Shown here: one piece after another, positions 1 through 12,175 of the stretch
Numbering within the stretch: the stretch's first letter is position 1
How the letters are laid out: every line of letters starts with the position of its first letter
Assembly (NCBI GenBank): GCA_033239525.1
Contig: BSYO01000003.1
Span: 27,955,540 to 28,019,539, forward strand
Source of the DNA: Nepenthes gracilis
Lineage: Eukaryota > Streptophyta > Magnoliopsida > Caryophyllales > Nepenthaceae
Reading direction: 5' to 3'
DNA length: 64,000 nucleotides
Notes under the pieces: generated by a model
Told to the model about the DNA's origin: nothing
Seen by the model: the letters and a program-made list of their open reading frames with translations, nothing else
The model's database searches: none
Position numbers and translations under genes: made by a program

Positions 1-620
1 AGAATCCTTCATGCAACAATGCTTTATGATTTTTATATAAATTTTATTAGATTTAAATCTGTTATTTGATTATCAAATTACAATATAAATTTATGATGCG
101 TCATGGATTCAGGTTGTTGACAGGTTAAGGTATCACTTGGTTTTCCATGGTGGGTTGAATAAAAGTGGATCTAGTCTTCGTTCTCGAAGGCCTAAATCCC
201 GTACACCATAACTTAAAAATAAGAGGTCAGAGAATTGGTCAAACTTACTTTCCGATTTATCCTCCGATACTCAAATCAGTAATCTTCTTCAAATAGATGG
301 AAAGATGCAAGGGTGAGGGATATGCGTGATGATGTAAGAGTGTGGAGGTTTGAGTTTGACTCGGAAGTTGCGCTTGGTGTAAAGTGGCTTTGACGCAGTG
401 TTGCCTTGGTAGGGAGCGATTTTGAGATTGAGGGAGCAAGAATTGTGAATGAATTATCTGGAGGCTCGTTGGGGTAGAGAGTTGTCTTTTTTGCAAGCTC
501 TTGGGTGCTCTTCAAGAGGGTGTTTTTTTAGTATCTTTAGCCTCGGGGTGAAAAGATATTTATAACCTTTGAGCTAGCTCAATTTTGCTCGGGTGTCAAG
601 GCTAGTCGACAACTAGTTAC

Positions 621-1341
621 GTGAATTTGGCAGGCTGTCATGGGGATTATGGGTGCCGATTGTGGCCAAGTAGGAGTCTCCCTTGGAGGGTACGAGAGCC
701 ATCGTTCTGCCGCCTGTTCAGCCCAAAAGGAAAGTTGGAGCACTGCACATCTTGGATTCCCTTGAGAGTACATCTCAGCGGCAAGCAGCTCTATCAAGCT
801 CTTCTTCCTCTTCGACTAATCCAAGTCTTCCCATGGGGGAGAGGATGCAAGGGGTCAGTGAACCGTTTAGGGGTTTGGCTTATGCTCCATCTTCTCTAGT
901 CGGCCATGTCTTGGAGTAGGGTGCCGATGTGGACGATGTGGATGATGAGCCCTCGGCCCTTCCTACTGGAGTTTATAGTGAACCTATTGTCAAGGAGTCA
1001 ACCGAGCCGGTCTGCGTGCCTACTCCGGCCGAGCACGATGCCTCATCAGTGCCACTATTTTTTTCGTGGAGCCCGCACTAGTCCCTTTTGTAATTTTGGT
1101 CGAGGGGAGTTCTGGAGGTTGGAAACCAGTGGAGGCTCAAGCGGTGGACGTCACAGTGGTGGCGGCACCAATGGATGCTTCTCGTATGGGGACTCCTGCA
1201 CCTGAGGCCCCTATGGGCCCACTGGGTGCTCTGCCGCTATCGATATCTGAGGTGCCTTCTGCTTGTTCTGGAGCATCAACACCAAAATTGAGGCCCCGAT
1301 CTGCTTCCTCGTCCAGGATCCCTTTGAGCATTGCTTCCTAG
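621..1341 (+). pseudogene. Unrecognised coding remnant, block A copy
   Basis: Several short + strand reading frames here align with one longer frame in block B at 30,562-31,320. They share the pieces QPKRK, LDS.ESTSQ, PSLPM.ERMQGVSEP, DDEPS, SEVPSAC and IPLSIA. Copy A is broken by frameshifts, so the shared protein switches frame. It ends at a likely splice donor (GAG then GTACGCTTCG at about 1,360), followed by a pyrimidine-rich intron ending TTTGTAG near 1,433. The composition is Ser/Pro/Glu-rich. I do not recognise a family. A transposon-carried accessory frame or a plant mobile-domain-like tail is possible, but that is a guess. Confidence 0.35.
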
Positions 1342-2800
1342 GAGATGCACTACATTGAGGTACGCTTCGAATAGCTCTTCACTTTTTGCTGGAGTTGACC
1401 TGGCTTAATCTCTTTCTCTTTCTTCATTTGTAGGACAATTAGATGGTACAAATTTTGCCGACCTGCTTGCACCAATGATCATCTAGGATTCGTTGGCTGG
1501 AAGGGGAGGTCCACTACTTGATCCAGATACGTGTCGACCCGAGTGTGTTCAGGAAGATGCAGGGGCTGGGTGGAGCCGCCACCTTCGATGATTTTAGAAT
1601 TTGTGTTATTTAAGGAAACAAATTAAGGTTTGTCAAGTGGGTTGAGGAACATGAAATATCTTAGTGATTTTGGGTAAAGAAATTGATCATATATTTCAGG
1701 GCTTAGGATTCGTTAATGTCCTTGGTCGAGAGTGCATGGACAAATAAAAATGTTAACCTAGGTCTATTCTAAACTTTTTGTTTTATAAGTTGTCAGAACA
1801 ACAAAATGTGAATACCAGAGATTCGTGTAGAGCTTTTGATGGCACCTATGCAAATACTTCTGATGTTTTAAGAGCACTTCAATAAGTGGCCCAATTTGTA
1901 GACCAAACCATTAACATCTTGATTCACAGTTCTTGGAAGGCAAAGACACCAGCTTCTATCGCTTCAATACTCAATAGAAATGGATAGTCTAAGCAATACC
2001 TATACATCGACAACTATAGGGACAATATCTCCAATGGGCTAGAAGATCTCTAGACGATATTATATTTATCTCCAGCTAGAGCATTAAGCCTAATAGTGTA
2101 TAGCTCAACATGATAAGCGACAATTTTAGAACCTACGTGGAACTTTCACCATTCTTGATCAAGAGGCATAGGTCTCATCTCTTACCAACGGAGGTAGTGT
2201 AGATATCATAGTTATTATATTCTACAATGATTGAAATTTAGTTTAACATATTTTGTGTCATTTTTGTTTTTTCTTTTTCATTTCATGCATCCTTTAAAGG
2301 CTGTTTTGAAACTTAGCACAACTGGTATCCATTCTAAAGAATAGAGGTTACTTTATTTAGTCTCGATTAAAAGTAACTAAACGTACGCATCTGTGGGGTT
2401 AGTGTTGTACGTTAGACATCTATTCAGAATAAGTATAGAAAGTGTAGGAACTTTGATAGCCAATTTGGGATAGGATAGTCCGCGGTCAAGAACATCCTTA
2501 ATGATTTAATTTCTTTTCGAAAAGGTCATGTAAACATTCTTAGATTGGCAGATCAGACATTAACTATATTAAGGCCAAGATATTGTTATCAGTATTCGGG
2601 ACACTTAGGGATTACTTTGAGAACACTTGAGATGACAGGGAAATTGGGGATTATTTGTCGGAATTTGAGGCCTATTTTTATATGATCAACTTTATGGTTC
2701 AAGTTTTTGAGTGGATAGGACGACATGCCTAGATGATCTTAATTGGGAAGAAAGCATATCCGTAAATTTATTAATGGACAAAGCAGTTGTTGATTGGACT

Positions 2801-3760
2801 TGTAACGCTCGATCCCTACTTAATTTATTTGATATTATTAGCTTATTTTGGGTATAATGAAAATAATTATAATAAAAATTTAAAGAAAATTTTGGAAAAG
2901 GAAAGTAGGTTTGGCGTTTGAGGCGTAACTCATGCACAATTTGGACAAATTGGGTGTGCTCGAGGAGTGTCTTTAGAGCGCTCAAGTATCTTTCATGCAG
3001 ATTGTAGGGTCTTGTATCTTGACTTGTATGTTTTGGAGAGAGTGGGAATTTTAACTTTGAAAGGTTATACATTATTTGGGAGCGTTGACTATTAGGTTCA
3101 TGACAGTAAGGATTTATCGGGTAATTGAAGATAGAGGAATTCAATAATGAAGGATCGAGGAGTAATGAATTATGTAGTCCCGATGAAATTTTGGATAACA
3201 ATACCTTATTGCCAACTATGTCGACGATGCGGAAGAGTCGGTAGGAAAGGCAAAATTGATAATGATTAAGGATGACTCATAGATTAAGCCTTGAGTCGAC
3301 TTACTTATGTAGGAGAGTCGAGTCAGAATACAACATGAATTTTGATGACTAGGAAAGGGGATGAAGTGATTTGGGGTCACCCCACTGAGCATCAAAACCA
3401 AACCCAGAGCTCGAACTATGTTTCTCCCCAGTCCCACCTTCCCCGAAGACCAATTCACATCCCAGCTATTTCCAATCCCATTCCCAAACAACTTGCCACT
3501 CGAGTCAATACCCCCGGCTGTCGCCATGAAATCCGAGCAGTTCGCCGAGTATGTAGTACTTGTAACATTGAAGGGTTTCCAACTATGCCGCTAAAAGGTG
3601 TTGTGCAGGAGTCGATTGAGTGCCGAGAAGGTAGAGCTCTTTGAGGGACTGGGATCTTCTCTCCCTCTTCTTCTTCTATTTTTGAAGTGATTTTTGAGGT
3701 GGTCGAGTTAATTTTGCTTTTAAGATGAAAATTCAATTCTGACAAAACTACTGAAGTCCA
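2801..3760 (+). repeat. LTR-like sequence beginning TGTAACGCTC, block A
   Basis: The stretch starts TGTAACGCTCGATCC, a form common at the 5' end of plant gypsy LTRs, and contains phrases shared with block B at 32,750-33,140 (TTTGGACAAATTGGGTGTGC, GGAGTCGATTGAGTGCCGAG). About 590 bp here (3,005-3,592) has no counterpart in block B. The antisense frames over this stretch show no recognisable domain. No matching end or target duplication was identified, so the LTR label is tentative. Confidence 0.3.
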
Positions 3761-3814
3761 GCATCTCTGATTTTGCTTATATAAGCTTTTTATTCGCGAG
3801 TCCTCCTTCTCACT

Positions 3815-4667
3815 TGTTGGTGGGTAACGGGCGGCCTACTTACCAAAATACAAGAACAGTTTCCACCTGTTGGGCAGAATGGGCGGCCAATTAATAAGGT
3901 ACAATGAGCACTGTAAAGTAGAGACAGGAAAAGAGAATCGAACACCAAATTTTACGTAAAAAATACTTCTAAATTAAGGAAAAAACCATGGGATACTAAG
4001 TCCATAAAAAATCACTAAGTAAAAGAAAATTACAGGAGGTGAAAATAAGAACAGAACAAAAGTAAACAAAGGCTCTCTCACTTTGTTTTCACTCACAGCT
4101 CTCATTCTTTTTACTTTCACTCATCTGTTACACTATCTCTCAACTTGGCCGGTGTCTTCTCATTCTTCTTGCACTTACCTTATCACTTCTCCTCTACCTT
4201 CGCTATATACAAAGTGTGCATACATATACACACGCCCCTCACCATAACTTGCTGGTTAGTGCCTGACTTCGATATGCACTGCATGCGCACACAGTCCTAC
4301 AACCGGGCGCGCATGTCTTCTCTGGAACCGATCAGCCTTTGAAGTCCGAAAATGACTTCTACCAACCACCCAAAGGGTAGGTCAACTCAGTATACCTTTT
4401 GGGCATGGCAATTAGTTCAAATATCCCAAATACGACATCAACTCTCGTTGTTCGTTGCTTCACATTAGCCCGATCAACCACCGCTGTTGACGGTCGAAGT
4501 AGCCCATCCGTTCCTTGGGCGACTCTGACTTATGAGAAATTGACATTTTGTGGGGAAGAGTTGGCCAAAGAAGTTGACTCGGTTGACTTTGTTGACGAAA
4601 TTTCTTCCTTCAATACGTTCGTGCTCTATTTAAGTCTAAGGATTTTCCACGTGGAGTGATCCCAAGA
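3815..4667 (-). repeat. 3' LTR of Copia-1
   Basis: It starts TGTTGGTGGGTAACGGGCGG on the plus strand, matching the other LTR at 8,701, and ends GTGATCCCAAGA, where the partner ends GTGATCCCAACA. Immediately inside is a stretch that is purine-rich on the minus strand (GATGGGAAGTT), in the position of the polypurine tract. The two LTRs differ by many substitutions and small indels, so the insertion is old. Confidence 0.9.
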
Positions 4668-4831
4668 AACTTCCCATCACGATCGTGGGAAGTTAAGTCC
4701 ATCATCCCGGCCAGTCTGCAGCATGCCTCATTCTTCCTTTTCGGTAGAATTTTAGTCATCATGTCTACCCCGTTTTCTTCATTGCTAACCTTATCTAGTG
4801 ACAGTAGACTATCCTCAAGTATATCTCTTAC

Positions 4832-7800
4832 CTAATGATATTGCACATCAATGTGCTTTGATTTGGAATGAAATGAGGAGTTTTTGCATAGATGAATGAC
4901 ACTCTGATTATCACAGAGTACCACACATCTTTCCTGTTCAATGCGCAATTTTTGAACGAATTCCTTCATCCATAACATTTCCTTGCAGGCCTCCGTCATT
5001 ACGATATACTCGACTTCAGTAGTGGATAGGGCCATGAGACTCTACAACTTAATTTAAGAGTGAGCCTAAGTAAATTTCACCAAGTAACCTGAAGTAGATT
5101 TGTGCGAGTCTATGTCGCCGGCCATATCAGCGTCCGAATAGCCCACTAGTTCGGGCTTATCGCTTCCAATACACAGGCACTTCGAAAACACAGGCACCTC
5201 TTGAAAGTTTCTCAGATATATTTTAGAATCCACTTCACTACAAACCAGTGCTCCTTCCCTGGATTAGACAGAAGTCAGCTAACTGTCCCAATAGCATGAG
5301 CTATATCCAGTATAGTGCACATGGAGGCATACATCATACTTCCCACAGCTGAGGAGTAGGGTACATCTCTCATGTATTTCTTCTCGTTATTTGAGGACGG
5401 ACATTGACGAGTGCTTAACTTATGGTGGTTTGCCAATGGTGTGCTCACGGGTTTTGACTTGTCCATATTGAATCATTGGAGCACCTTCTCAATATAGCTT
5501 TCTTGCGACAGCCACAACTTTCTTGCCCCTCGATCGCGTGTGATTCTGACTCCCAAAATTTATTTCGCCGATCCAAGGTCTTTCATAGCAAATGACCGCC
5601 CAAGTTGCTCTTTCAACTCCTTTATCCAAGCACCGTTGCGTCCAACGATTAACATGTCATCTACGTAGAGGAGAAGGATAACAAGTTCATCATCATAAAA
5701 CCTCTGTACGAGTACGCGGTGATCACGAGTGGTCCGTCGGTATCCTGGATAGGCCATGACCAACTCGAACTTCTTGTACCACTGCCTCGGAGCCTACTTT
5801 AACCCATACAGGCTTTTCCTTAGATGACAAATCAGTTGCTCATTTCCTTTAGCCTTGAACCCTTCCGATTGTTCCATATAAATTTCTTCTTCTAATTCAC
5901 CATGAAGAAAAGCTGTCCAAACGTCCATCTGCTCCACTTCCAAGTTCCGGGTGGCTACCAATCTCAGCACAACCCTTATGGAAGATATCTTTACCACTAG
6001 AGTAAAAATTTCATCAAAGTCAACTCCCTTTCGTTGACTAAAGTCTTTCACCACTAGCTTCTCCTTATGTCTTGGCTGCATAGTGCCTTCGGGAGTCTTT
6101 AATCGAAAGACCCACTTATTCTTTAAGGCTCTCTTCCCCTTAGGAAGCTTGATTAGGTTGAATGTGTGATTTTTATGAAGAGAACACATCTCCTTCTTCA
6201 TGGCTTCCAGCCACTTCTTATTCTCATCCTCCATAGCCTCTTCATAAGTTTTAGGCTCTTCGGTATCAGTGAGTATAATATATTTATTGGGCGACAAACG
6301 GATGGACGGCCGTCTGTTTCGTGAGGATTGTCTAACAGGCAGATCCTTGGCCGGTTGAGGGATGACTTCATTCTGACCTTCAGGAGTCATTATTTCTTCT
6401 TCATTACAGTCGACCACCTCAGGACCATTGTCCTCATCTTCCAGAGGTACCGGACGGACAACTTCGACACTTACTTTGTCCGTTCGCTCACCATAACACT
6501 TTGCCTTCCTGCCAATGTCTTCAATCGTCTCATTTTCAGCGAAGGTTACGTCACTTGACCGGATGAGTCTTCTAGTAGTTGGATCATAGAACCGGTAGCC
6601 CAGCTCATCCTCCACATAGCCCAGAAAGACACACTGCATCATCTTTGGCTCCAATTTTGTCTTTTCGTCTCTCGAAACATGTACGAATGCTTTACACCCA
6701 AGCACCCGTAAATGATCATAGGACGGCTCTTTACTCGTCCATATCTTTTTCAGCACTTCACCCATCAAAGGTTTACTGGGTCACCTATTTATGATGTAGG
6801 CCGCTGTCCTAAGTGCCTCAGCCTAGAAGGATGCAGAAAGTTTGACTTCCTAAAGCATACAACGTACTCTCTTCAGAAGTGTACGATTCATCCGTTCTAC
6901 CACTCCATTCAACTGTGGTGTCTTTGACGGTGTCTTCTGATACCTAATACCATGTGACCGGCAGTGGGCATCAAAGGACCCTATTTACTTACCGTCGCTG
7001 TCGCTTCGGACAGTCCTCATTCTCTTCCCCGTCTATCGCTCAATAAGGGTGTGAAATTCCTCAAATACACCAAGGACCTAGTCCTTCGACTTCAACAAAT
7101 AGACCCATAATTTTCTGGAACAGTCATCAATGAAAGAGACAAGATATTGAGCTCCACCAAATAACTTTTTTTTAAATGGTCCACACACATCTGTGTGGAT
7201 GAGCTCAAGCAGTTCTGCATTTGGGGCGGATAAGTCTCCATGAAACGAGACTCTCCTCTATTTGCCGGCCAAGCAGTGAGGACACGTCCTTAATCCGTTC
7301 TCCTTTTCTCCTGTAATAAGGCCTTTCCTAGCCAGATGACTCAATCCGCGTTCACTTTGTGGCCCAACCTCCTGTGCCATAAGTTCTTGGTTTCCTTGTT
7401 GGTAGTAGTATTTACATCTCTGGTTGTTGCGAATGCCTTCATGATGTATAGGCTGGAGCACCTTTTTCCTCTTGTCACTACTAGAGAGCCTCTGGCAAGT
7501 TTTCACTCAGTTTCATCGAAGGTGCTACAATAACCGTTATCATCCAGCCGACTTGCTGAGATAATATTAAGCCTGATGTCAAGAACGTGTCTAACGTCCT
7601 TTAATATCAGGTTCGTCCCATTATTGGTGATCAGCACAACGTCACCCTTGCCAACAATTTAGGATGTTCCTTCATTACCCATCCTTATCACTTCAAAGTT
7701 TCATGGAGTGTAAGGTATGAACAACCCCCTTTTTAACGTGGCGTGCAAGGTGGCACTAGAGTCAATCGCCCAGCGGGACTCTTTATCCGTCAGGTTTGCC

Positions 7801-8640
7801 ACGTGTTCTTCACATGTCACCAGGAGGTCGCCTCCTGTGACTACTGAGACGGAGGACTTGTCCTCACTTCCTCCCTTTTCTCCTTTCTCCTTCTCGGCGT
7901 TCTTGCGCTTTCAATTGAAGTACTACTTCTTGATATGGCCCTTTTTGCCACAATGATGTCACTCAAGGCTTTGGTACCTTGAATGAGATTTGCTCCATCC
8001 CTTCTCTCCGGGCTTCTGGCTTCAATTTTTGCTTCATCCCCTGGACTCGGTCACAAGTACTTAACTATGAGAAGACGTCAAAGCCCCTTGTGACCGCCTT
8101 GACTAATTCATGAGTAGGGAGGCGATGCTTTCGTCCAATTTGAGAGTGTCTTTCCTAAATTACAACGTGGTGACAATATGATCATAAGAAGCTAGCAGAG
8201 AGGCCAGCAACACCAATACCTTATCCTCCTCCTTAATTATCTCATCAAGGGCGGACATTTGTGATATAATCCGATTAAAGTCGTCCAAATACTTCTCAAA
8301 ACTGCCACCTTCTGACAACCGCAGGCCATAAAACTATTTCTTAATATGAAGCTGGTTGTCAAGGATTTGGACTTGTATCGGCTTTCAAGCTTCTTCCACA
8401 CCTCCGCCGGATCAGTCAAGCCAAGGACCTCCTGGAGCGTGTTGTCCGCAAGGCATAGTTTGATAGTGCAATTAGCAAGACCTCGTTTATCTTGCCAGTC
8501 CTCCTCTGATAGGCTTTTCGACTTATCTTCCTTCTTCTTCAGTGCTTTGATTGTTCCTTCTCTCATCAAGATGTTCTTCACCATCTCCTGCCAAAGGATG
8601 AAGTTGCCCTATCCATTGAACTGTTCTACACTGAATGGCA
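4832..8640 (-). pseudogene. Copia-1 gag-pol polyprotein, broken
   Basis: Reading the minus strand from 8,640 down: a UBN2-type gag piece (8,237-8,584, with SEEDWQDKRG and EVWKKLESRY), then the protease site at 7,752-7,763, which reads Asp-Ser-Ser-Ala instead of Asp-Ser-Gly-Ala. Next come integrase pieces (7,260-6,900), the integrase C-terminal and RT-start frame (5,794-6,768, with DHLRVLGCKAFVHVSRD and NKWVFRLKT), the RT active site Tyr-Val-Asp-Asp intact at about 5,656-5,667, then RNase H (4,832-5,035, with STTEVEYI and HIDVQYH). Several stops and frameshifts separate the pieces, so no single polyprotein can be made. The order integrase before RT defines Copia. Confidence 0.93.
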
Positions 8641-8685
8641 AGTTCTTTGAGGATGATGACACCATTCAGACGGATTTGTCAACCT

Positions 8686-8698
8686 CTCTCTGATACCA
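8686..8698 (-). other. Primer-binding site of Copia-1 (initiator-Met tRNA)
   Basis: The minus-strand sequence is TGGTATCAGAGAG, the standard initiator-methionine primer site of plant Copia elements, two bases from the LTR. It fixes the orientation of the element. Confidence 0.9.
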
Positions 8699-8700
8699 CT

Positions 8701-9562
8701 TGTTGGCGGGTAACGGGCGGCCTACTTATCAAAATACAATAACAGTTTTTACCTGTTGGCCGGAATGGACGGCCAACTAATAAGGTACAATGAACACTGT
8801 GAAGTAGAGATAGGAGAAGAGAATCAAATATCAAATTTTACGTAAAAAATCCTTCTAAATTAAGAAAAAAACTACGAGACACTAAATTCACAAAGAATCA
8901 CTAAGTATGAGAAAATTACAGGAGGCGAAAATAATAAAACAGTAAAAGTAAACAAAGGTTCTCACTTTGTTTTCACTTACTGCTCTATTTCTTTTAACTT
9001 ACACTCCTCTGTTACACTATCTCTCAACTTAGCCGGTGTTTTCCCCTTCTTCTTGCTCTTGCCTTATCACTTCTCCTCTACCTTCGCTATGTACAAAGTG
9101 TATATACATATACACACACCCCTCACCATAACTTGGTGGTTGGTGCTCAACTTCCAAGGTCTGCTTGCATGCGCACGCCTGGTCTTGTAGCAGGCAGCGC
9201 ATGCCTGATCATGTAGACTGATCAGCCTTTGGAGTCTCAAGAATGACTTCTACCAACCATCCAAAAGGATATGTCAATTGTACACCTTTTGGGCATGACA
9301 GTTGTTCAGATCTCCCAAATACGGCATGTCAACTCTGTTGTCCATCGCTTCACATTAGCCGATCAACCACACCGTTGACCGGTCGAAGTAGCCTGTCCCG
9401 CTCCTTCAGACGACTCACAACTTATGACGGTCAACATTTTGACCGAAAGAGTTGACAGGAAGAGTTGACTTCGGTCAAATTTGTTGACCGAAATTTCTTC
9501 CTCCCAACACATTCGTGCTCTGTTCAAATCCTAAGGACTTCCACACGAGAGTGATCCCAACA
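8701..9562 (-). repeat. 5' LTR of Copia-1
   Basis: It runs from TGTTGGCGGG to GATCCCAACA on the plus strand, 862 bp. It lies beside the tRNA primer site, so it is the 5' LTR of a minus-strand element. The sequence just outside (TCACCAACAGTCTTCTTA) continues block A and matches block B at 33,674. Confidence 0.92.
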
Positions 9563-11080
9563 TCACCAACAGTCTTCTTATCGGCCCATTTTCTTCTTTC
9601 TCTTAACTAGATTTTAAAGGCCTTGCTCAGACAATTTTTGTGCAAGCCATGGCAGTCGGATATGAATCATTCCATAACCTGCAATTTAGTACATCAAAAA
9701 CGACAGAGAAAATCAACATTGAGAAAGATAGGAAGAGAAAAGGAAGGATGGACTGCTTAAGAGTGCCGATAGAAGAGTAGTTGCCGGCCTTTTTGTTGTA
9801 AGCCACGAAAGGGTCATAGATGGAGTTGGAAAGTCAGAGAGGCCTTTGTTAATATGAGAGAGGTGAATGGTTAGATGATTTTTAATTGAAGATGAAGGCT
9901 CTCGTTCAAGAGGAGTTGTCATATAAACGGAGCTACTCACTTGAAGTTATTCCCAGCATCTATGCACACACGGAAAGCGCTTTGGTCAAAGAATAAGAGT
10001 ACAATTAGGCATCTTTGATTAAAATAAAGTGCCAAATACTAAAGATGCAACAAAGGCCTCATATGAGGTTTTGATATGATAGTTTTATTAATATGTCTTA
10101 TATTGTCTCGATTTATAAGTAAGACCTTTTATTTTTTAACATTGATGTATAACTTAAGTCTTTCCTCAAAGTATCATAATACACCACCAATTATCCTATT
10201 TCCTTAGGAATTGCCTAAATAGGTGCTGAAGTTAGACGATCCTTTGATTCTTAGAAAATCCTTTCATAATTGTAATCCAACATAACATTACCTTCTGTTA
10301 GGTTAGACAATCAAATGCACCACAATCATTGATAAAATTTAACAAATCTTCTATAATATCAGCTTAACCCAAGGAAATTACGTATCTCAATGAAATTAGT
10401 CGGTTGCTTACAGTTTATGACAAATTCTATTTTCTTTGAATCAACTGCAATTCCTTTTTTTTCTAAATAATGTGATTTAAGAAGGTCATTACTTCGAGTT
10501 AAAACTCATATTTCTTCAACTTCATGAATAATTGTATTTCTCTAAGAGTTTTTGAGGCAGTTCTCAAATAAATCTCGTGCTCCTTATGATTCTTTGACTA
10601 GATCAAAATGTCATGAATAAAAACTACCAAAAAAGGGTCCAAATACAGTTTAAATACCTAAATTATCAAATTCATAAATATTGTAAGGGGTTAGCCACAT
10701 CAAATAGCATTACTGAAAATTCATCATTGTCATACCTCATTTGAAAAAATTACCTTCATTATGTCATTCTTCTTGATCAAAAATTAATGATACTTTAAAC
10801 GACAATCAATCTTAAAGAAAATATCCACTCATTACAATTGATCATATAAATCATTATTTATTTACAAGAGATATTTATTCTTAATTGTGGTATTATTAAA
10901 CTCTTAATAATTAAATATAATCTCATCATTTCATCTTCCTTTTTAACAAATAGTAGGCGAGCACTATAAGATGACACACTTGATCTTATAAATCCCCTAT
11001 CCAATAACTTTTGTACTTGTTCTTCAATTTTCTTAATTCCAAAGGAGCTATCCCATGCCAATTTTTAGAAATCGACATGT
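9563..11080. repeat. Block A, right arm of the duplication
   Basis: This continues block A beyond Copia-1 and matches 33,674-33,930 plus 40,036-41,302. At 9,815-9,819 it keeps the CATAG that is the empty target site of Copia-2. Homology to block B stops near 11,080: the two read ATCGACATGTATTTGGGC here and ATCGGCATGTACAAGTTGGG at 41,302. Confidence 0.85.
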
Positions 11081-11260
11081 ATTTGGGCACCAAGTTAATA
11101 GCAAATTTAATCTCTTAACTTGATGGTAAACCTAGCAGATCTTTTGAAAATATACTTATAAATTTTTGCACCAACGATATCTCCTCAAAAGGCACGTTAT
11201 GGCTTTCGACATAGGTGACACAGTCAATATAGACTCGACACCTATCCCGTATTAAGTTAC
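9990..11260 (-). pseudogene. Ty3/gypsy (chromovirus-type) reverse transcriptase remnant, block A
   Basis: On the minus strand the reading frames resemble the entry and palm of a plant gypsy reverse transcriptase. Visible are a GLPS.REI.FAINLVPGT-like run near 11,130-11,070, then IEEQVQKLLDRGFIRSSVSS and LLFVKKEDEMMRL (10,858-11,061). Further down are a weak EEHLR-like start of the connection domain and a RPTN..EIR.FLGL..YYRRFV-like stretch around 10,420-10,330. No LTRs, gag, protease or integrase were found nearby. Frameshifts and stops occur throughout. It was present before the block duplication, because block B carries the same remnant. Confidence 0.75.
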
Positions 11261-12060
11261 ATGCATGAAATGTGAAAATTTAATATACCAACAGTTTCTT
11301 GAAAGAAAAATAAAAATCATTATCATTGCAAGAAAATCTTTTTAAAAAAACTCTTGTTGAGTCCTTATTGTTATGAGTAGTAATATAGTTAGGCCCTTTT
11401 AAGTGAAAAAAGATACCCACTAATACCAGCATTATTACACTTTTCGTTCAGATTAAAAATATAGATAATGATAATTAGGAGACAGCAAACTCTTATTATT
11501 TTTGACGAGTAGGATATGGATAAAGAAGCTCTGTCTATTGAGATTAATTTTCATTTTAATAAAAAAGTTTGATAGCCATATTTCTACTAGTTTTATTGAA
11601 CATTTGAAATATTGACACGATGTTATTGCCACATAAGATAGTAAGTAATGTAAAATGCATAACACAGTTAAGTGGATATTGAAAATATACAAACGACATT
11701 TAAATTTTTGAGGTCTCCATCAAATTTTATTTTTTAAAATATTTTGAATATTATTTATTTATTGTTCGACGCTTTTATAAATTTCAGTGAATTTTAACAT
11801 TCCCCCTACTCCATACCTTGAAACAAAACATTGATAATTCTACCATCTAATGAGTTAATAAATATCTATAATTGAACATAGCGATGATGTAAACTTTTTT
11901 AAGCAGTTAATTTAAAAATTTTACCCTTTTTTTTGGAAAATAAGAAACTATTTCCTGGGCTGCTAGCATTGTCTTCGATGGACTTTGTAACCAAAGTATT
12001 ATGTCATGCATTGCGTACTTGGAAAACTCAGCTACGTCAAGGCTTACGTACAGCAGACAG
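11261..12060. other. AT-rich intergenic DNA, no gene seen
   Basis: This sequence lies between the end of block A and the SDR1 promoter. I see no coding frame with family signals, no LTR ends and no clear repeat. Short poly-A and poly-T runs are common. Confidence 0.6.
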
Positions 12061-12104
12061 AAAAGTAAAGCCCATCACATATTTGATTGCAGCCTCTGAT
12101 GCGC

Positions 12105-12112
12105 TATAAATG
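12105..12112 (+). promoter_or_regulatory. TATA box of SDR1
   Basis: TATAAATG sits 64 bases before the proposed SDR1 start codon at 12,176, in a locally GC-richer patch with ACGT cores (CTACGTCAAGG, TTACGTACAG at 12,031-12,052). The spacing would put the transcription start near 12,135-12,145 and leave a leader of about 35 bases. This is inferred from position and consensus only. Confidence 0.55.
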
Positions 12113-12175
12113 CATGACTTAAAAGGCCTCACACCTTCAGAAAATTTAATAATTGATTCGCTTTGATCCGAAGAG

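Larger units (their letters stand above)
1..3814. repeat. Block A, left arm of a diverged segmental duplication
   Basis: This stretch matches 29,960-33,680 in the same orientation, with many substitutions and several large indels. The opening words (ATGCAACAATGCTTTATGAT) recur at about 29,980. It resumes after the Copia-1 insertion at 9,563 and runs to about 11,080. In the partner copy this DNA lies directly downstream of an SDR pseudogene, so the source unit was probably 'SDR gene plus about 7 kb of downstream DNA'. It holds an unrecognised coding remnant (621-1,341), an LTR-like piece (from 2,801) and otherwise decayed sequence with no gene I recognise. Confidence 0.85.
3815..9562 (-). mobile_element. 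Copia-1, Ty1/copia LTR retrotransposon (Tnt1-like), degenerate
   Basis: This is a complete but dead element lying on the minus strand. The LTRs are at 3,815-4,667 (3' LTR) and 8,701-9,562 (5' LTR), both with TGTTGG/CCAACA-type ends. A primer-binding site complementary to initiator-Met tRNA sits at 8,686-8,698, two bases inside the 5' LTR. The flanks are TCACT (3,810-3,814) and TCACC (9,563-9,567), a 5-bp target duplication with one mutation. Block B has the intact empty site TCACC at 33,674-33,678. The internal region reads gag, protease, integrase, reverse transcriptase and RNase H in the usual Copia order, all interrupted by stops. Confidence 0.93.

Noticed and set aside
3216..3745. Minus-strand frames such as ATAGGIDSSGKLFGNG as a host gene exon
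   Set aside because: The stretch is present only in block A, has no recognisable family, and overlaps an LTR-like sequence. Too little to call a gene.
6328..6927. Plus-strand frames inside Copia-1
   Set aside because: They are antisense to the Copia integrase and reverse transcriptase region.
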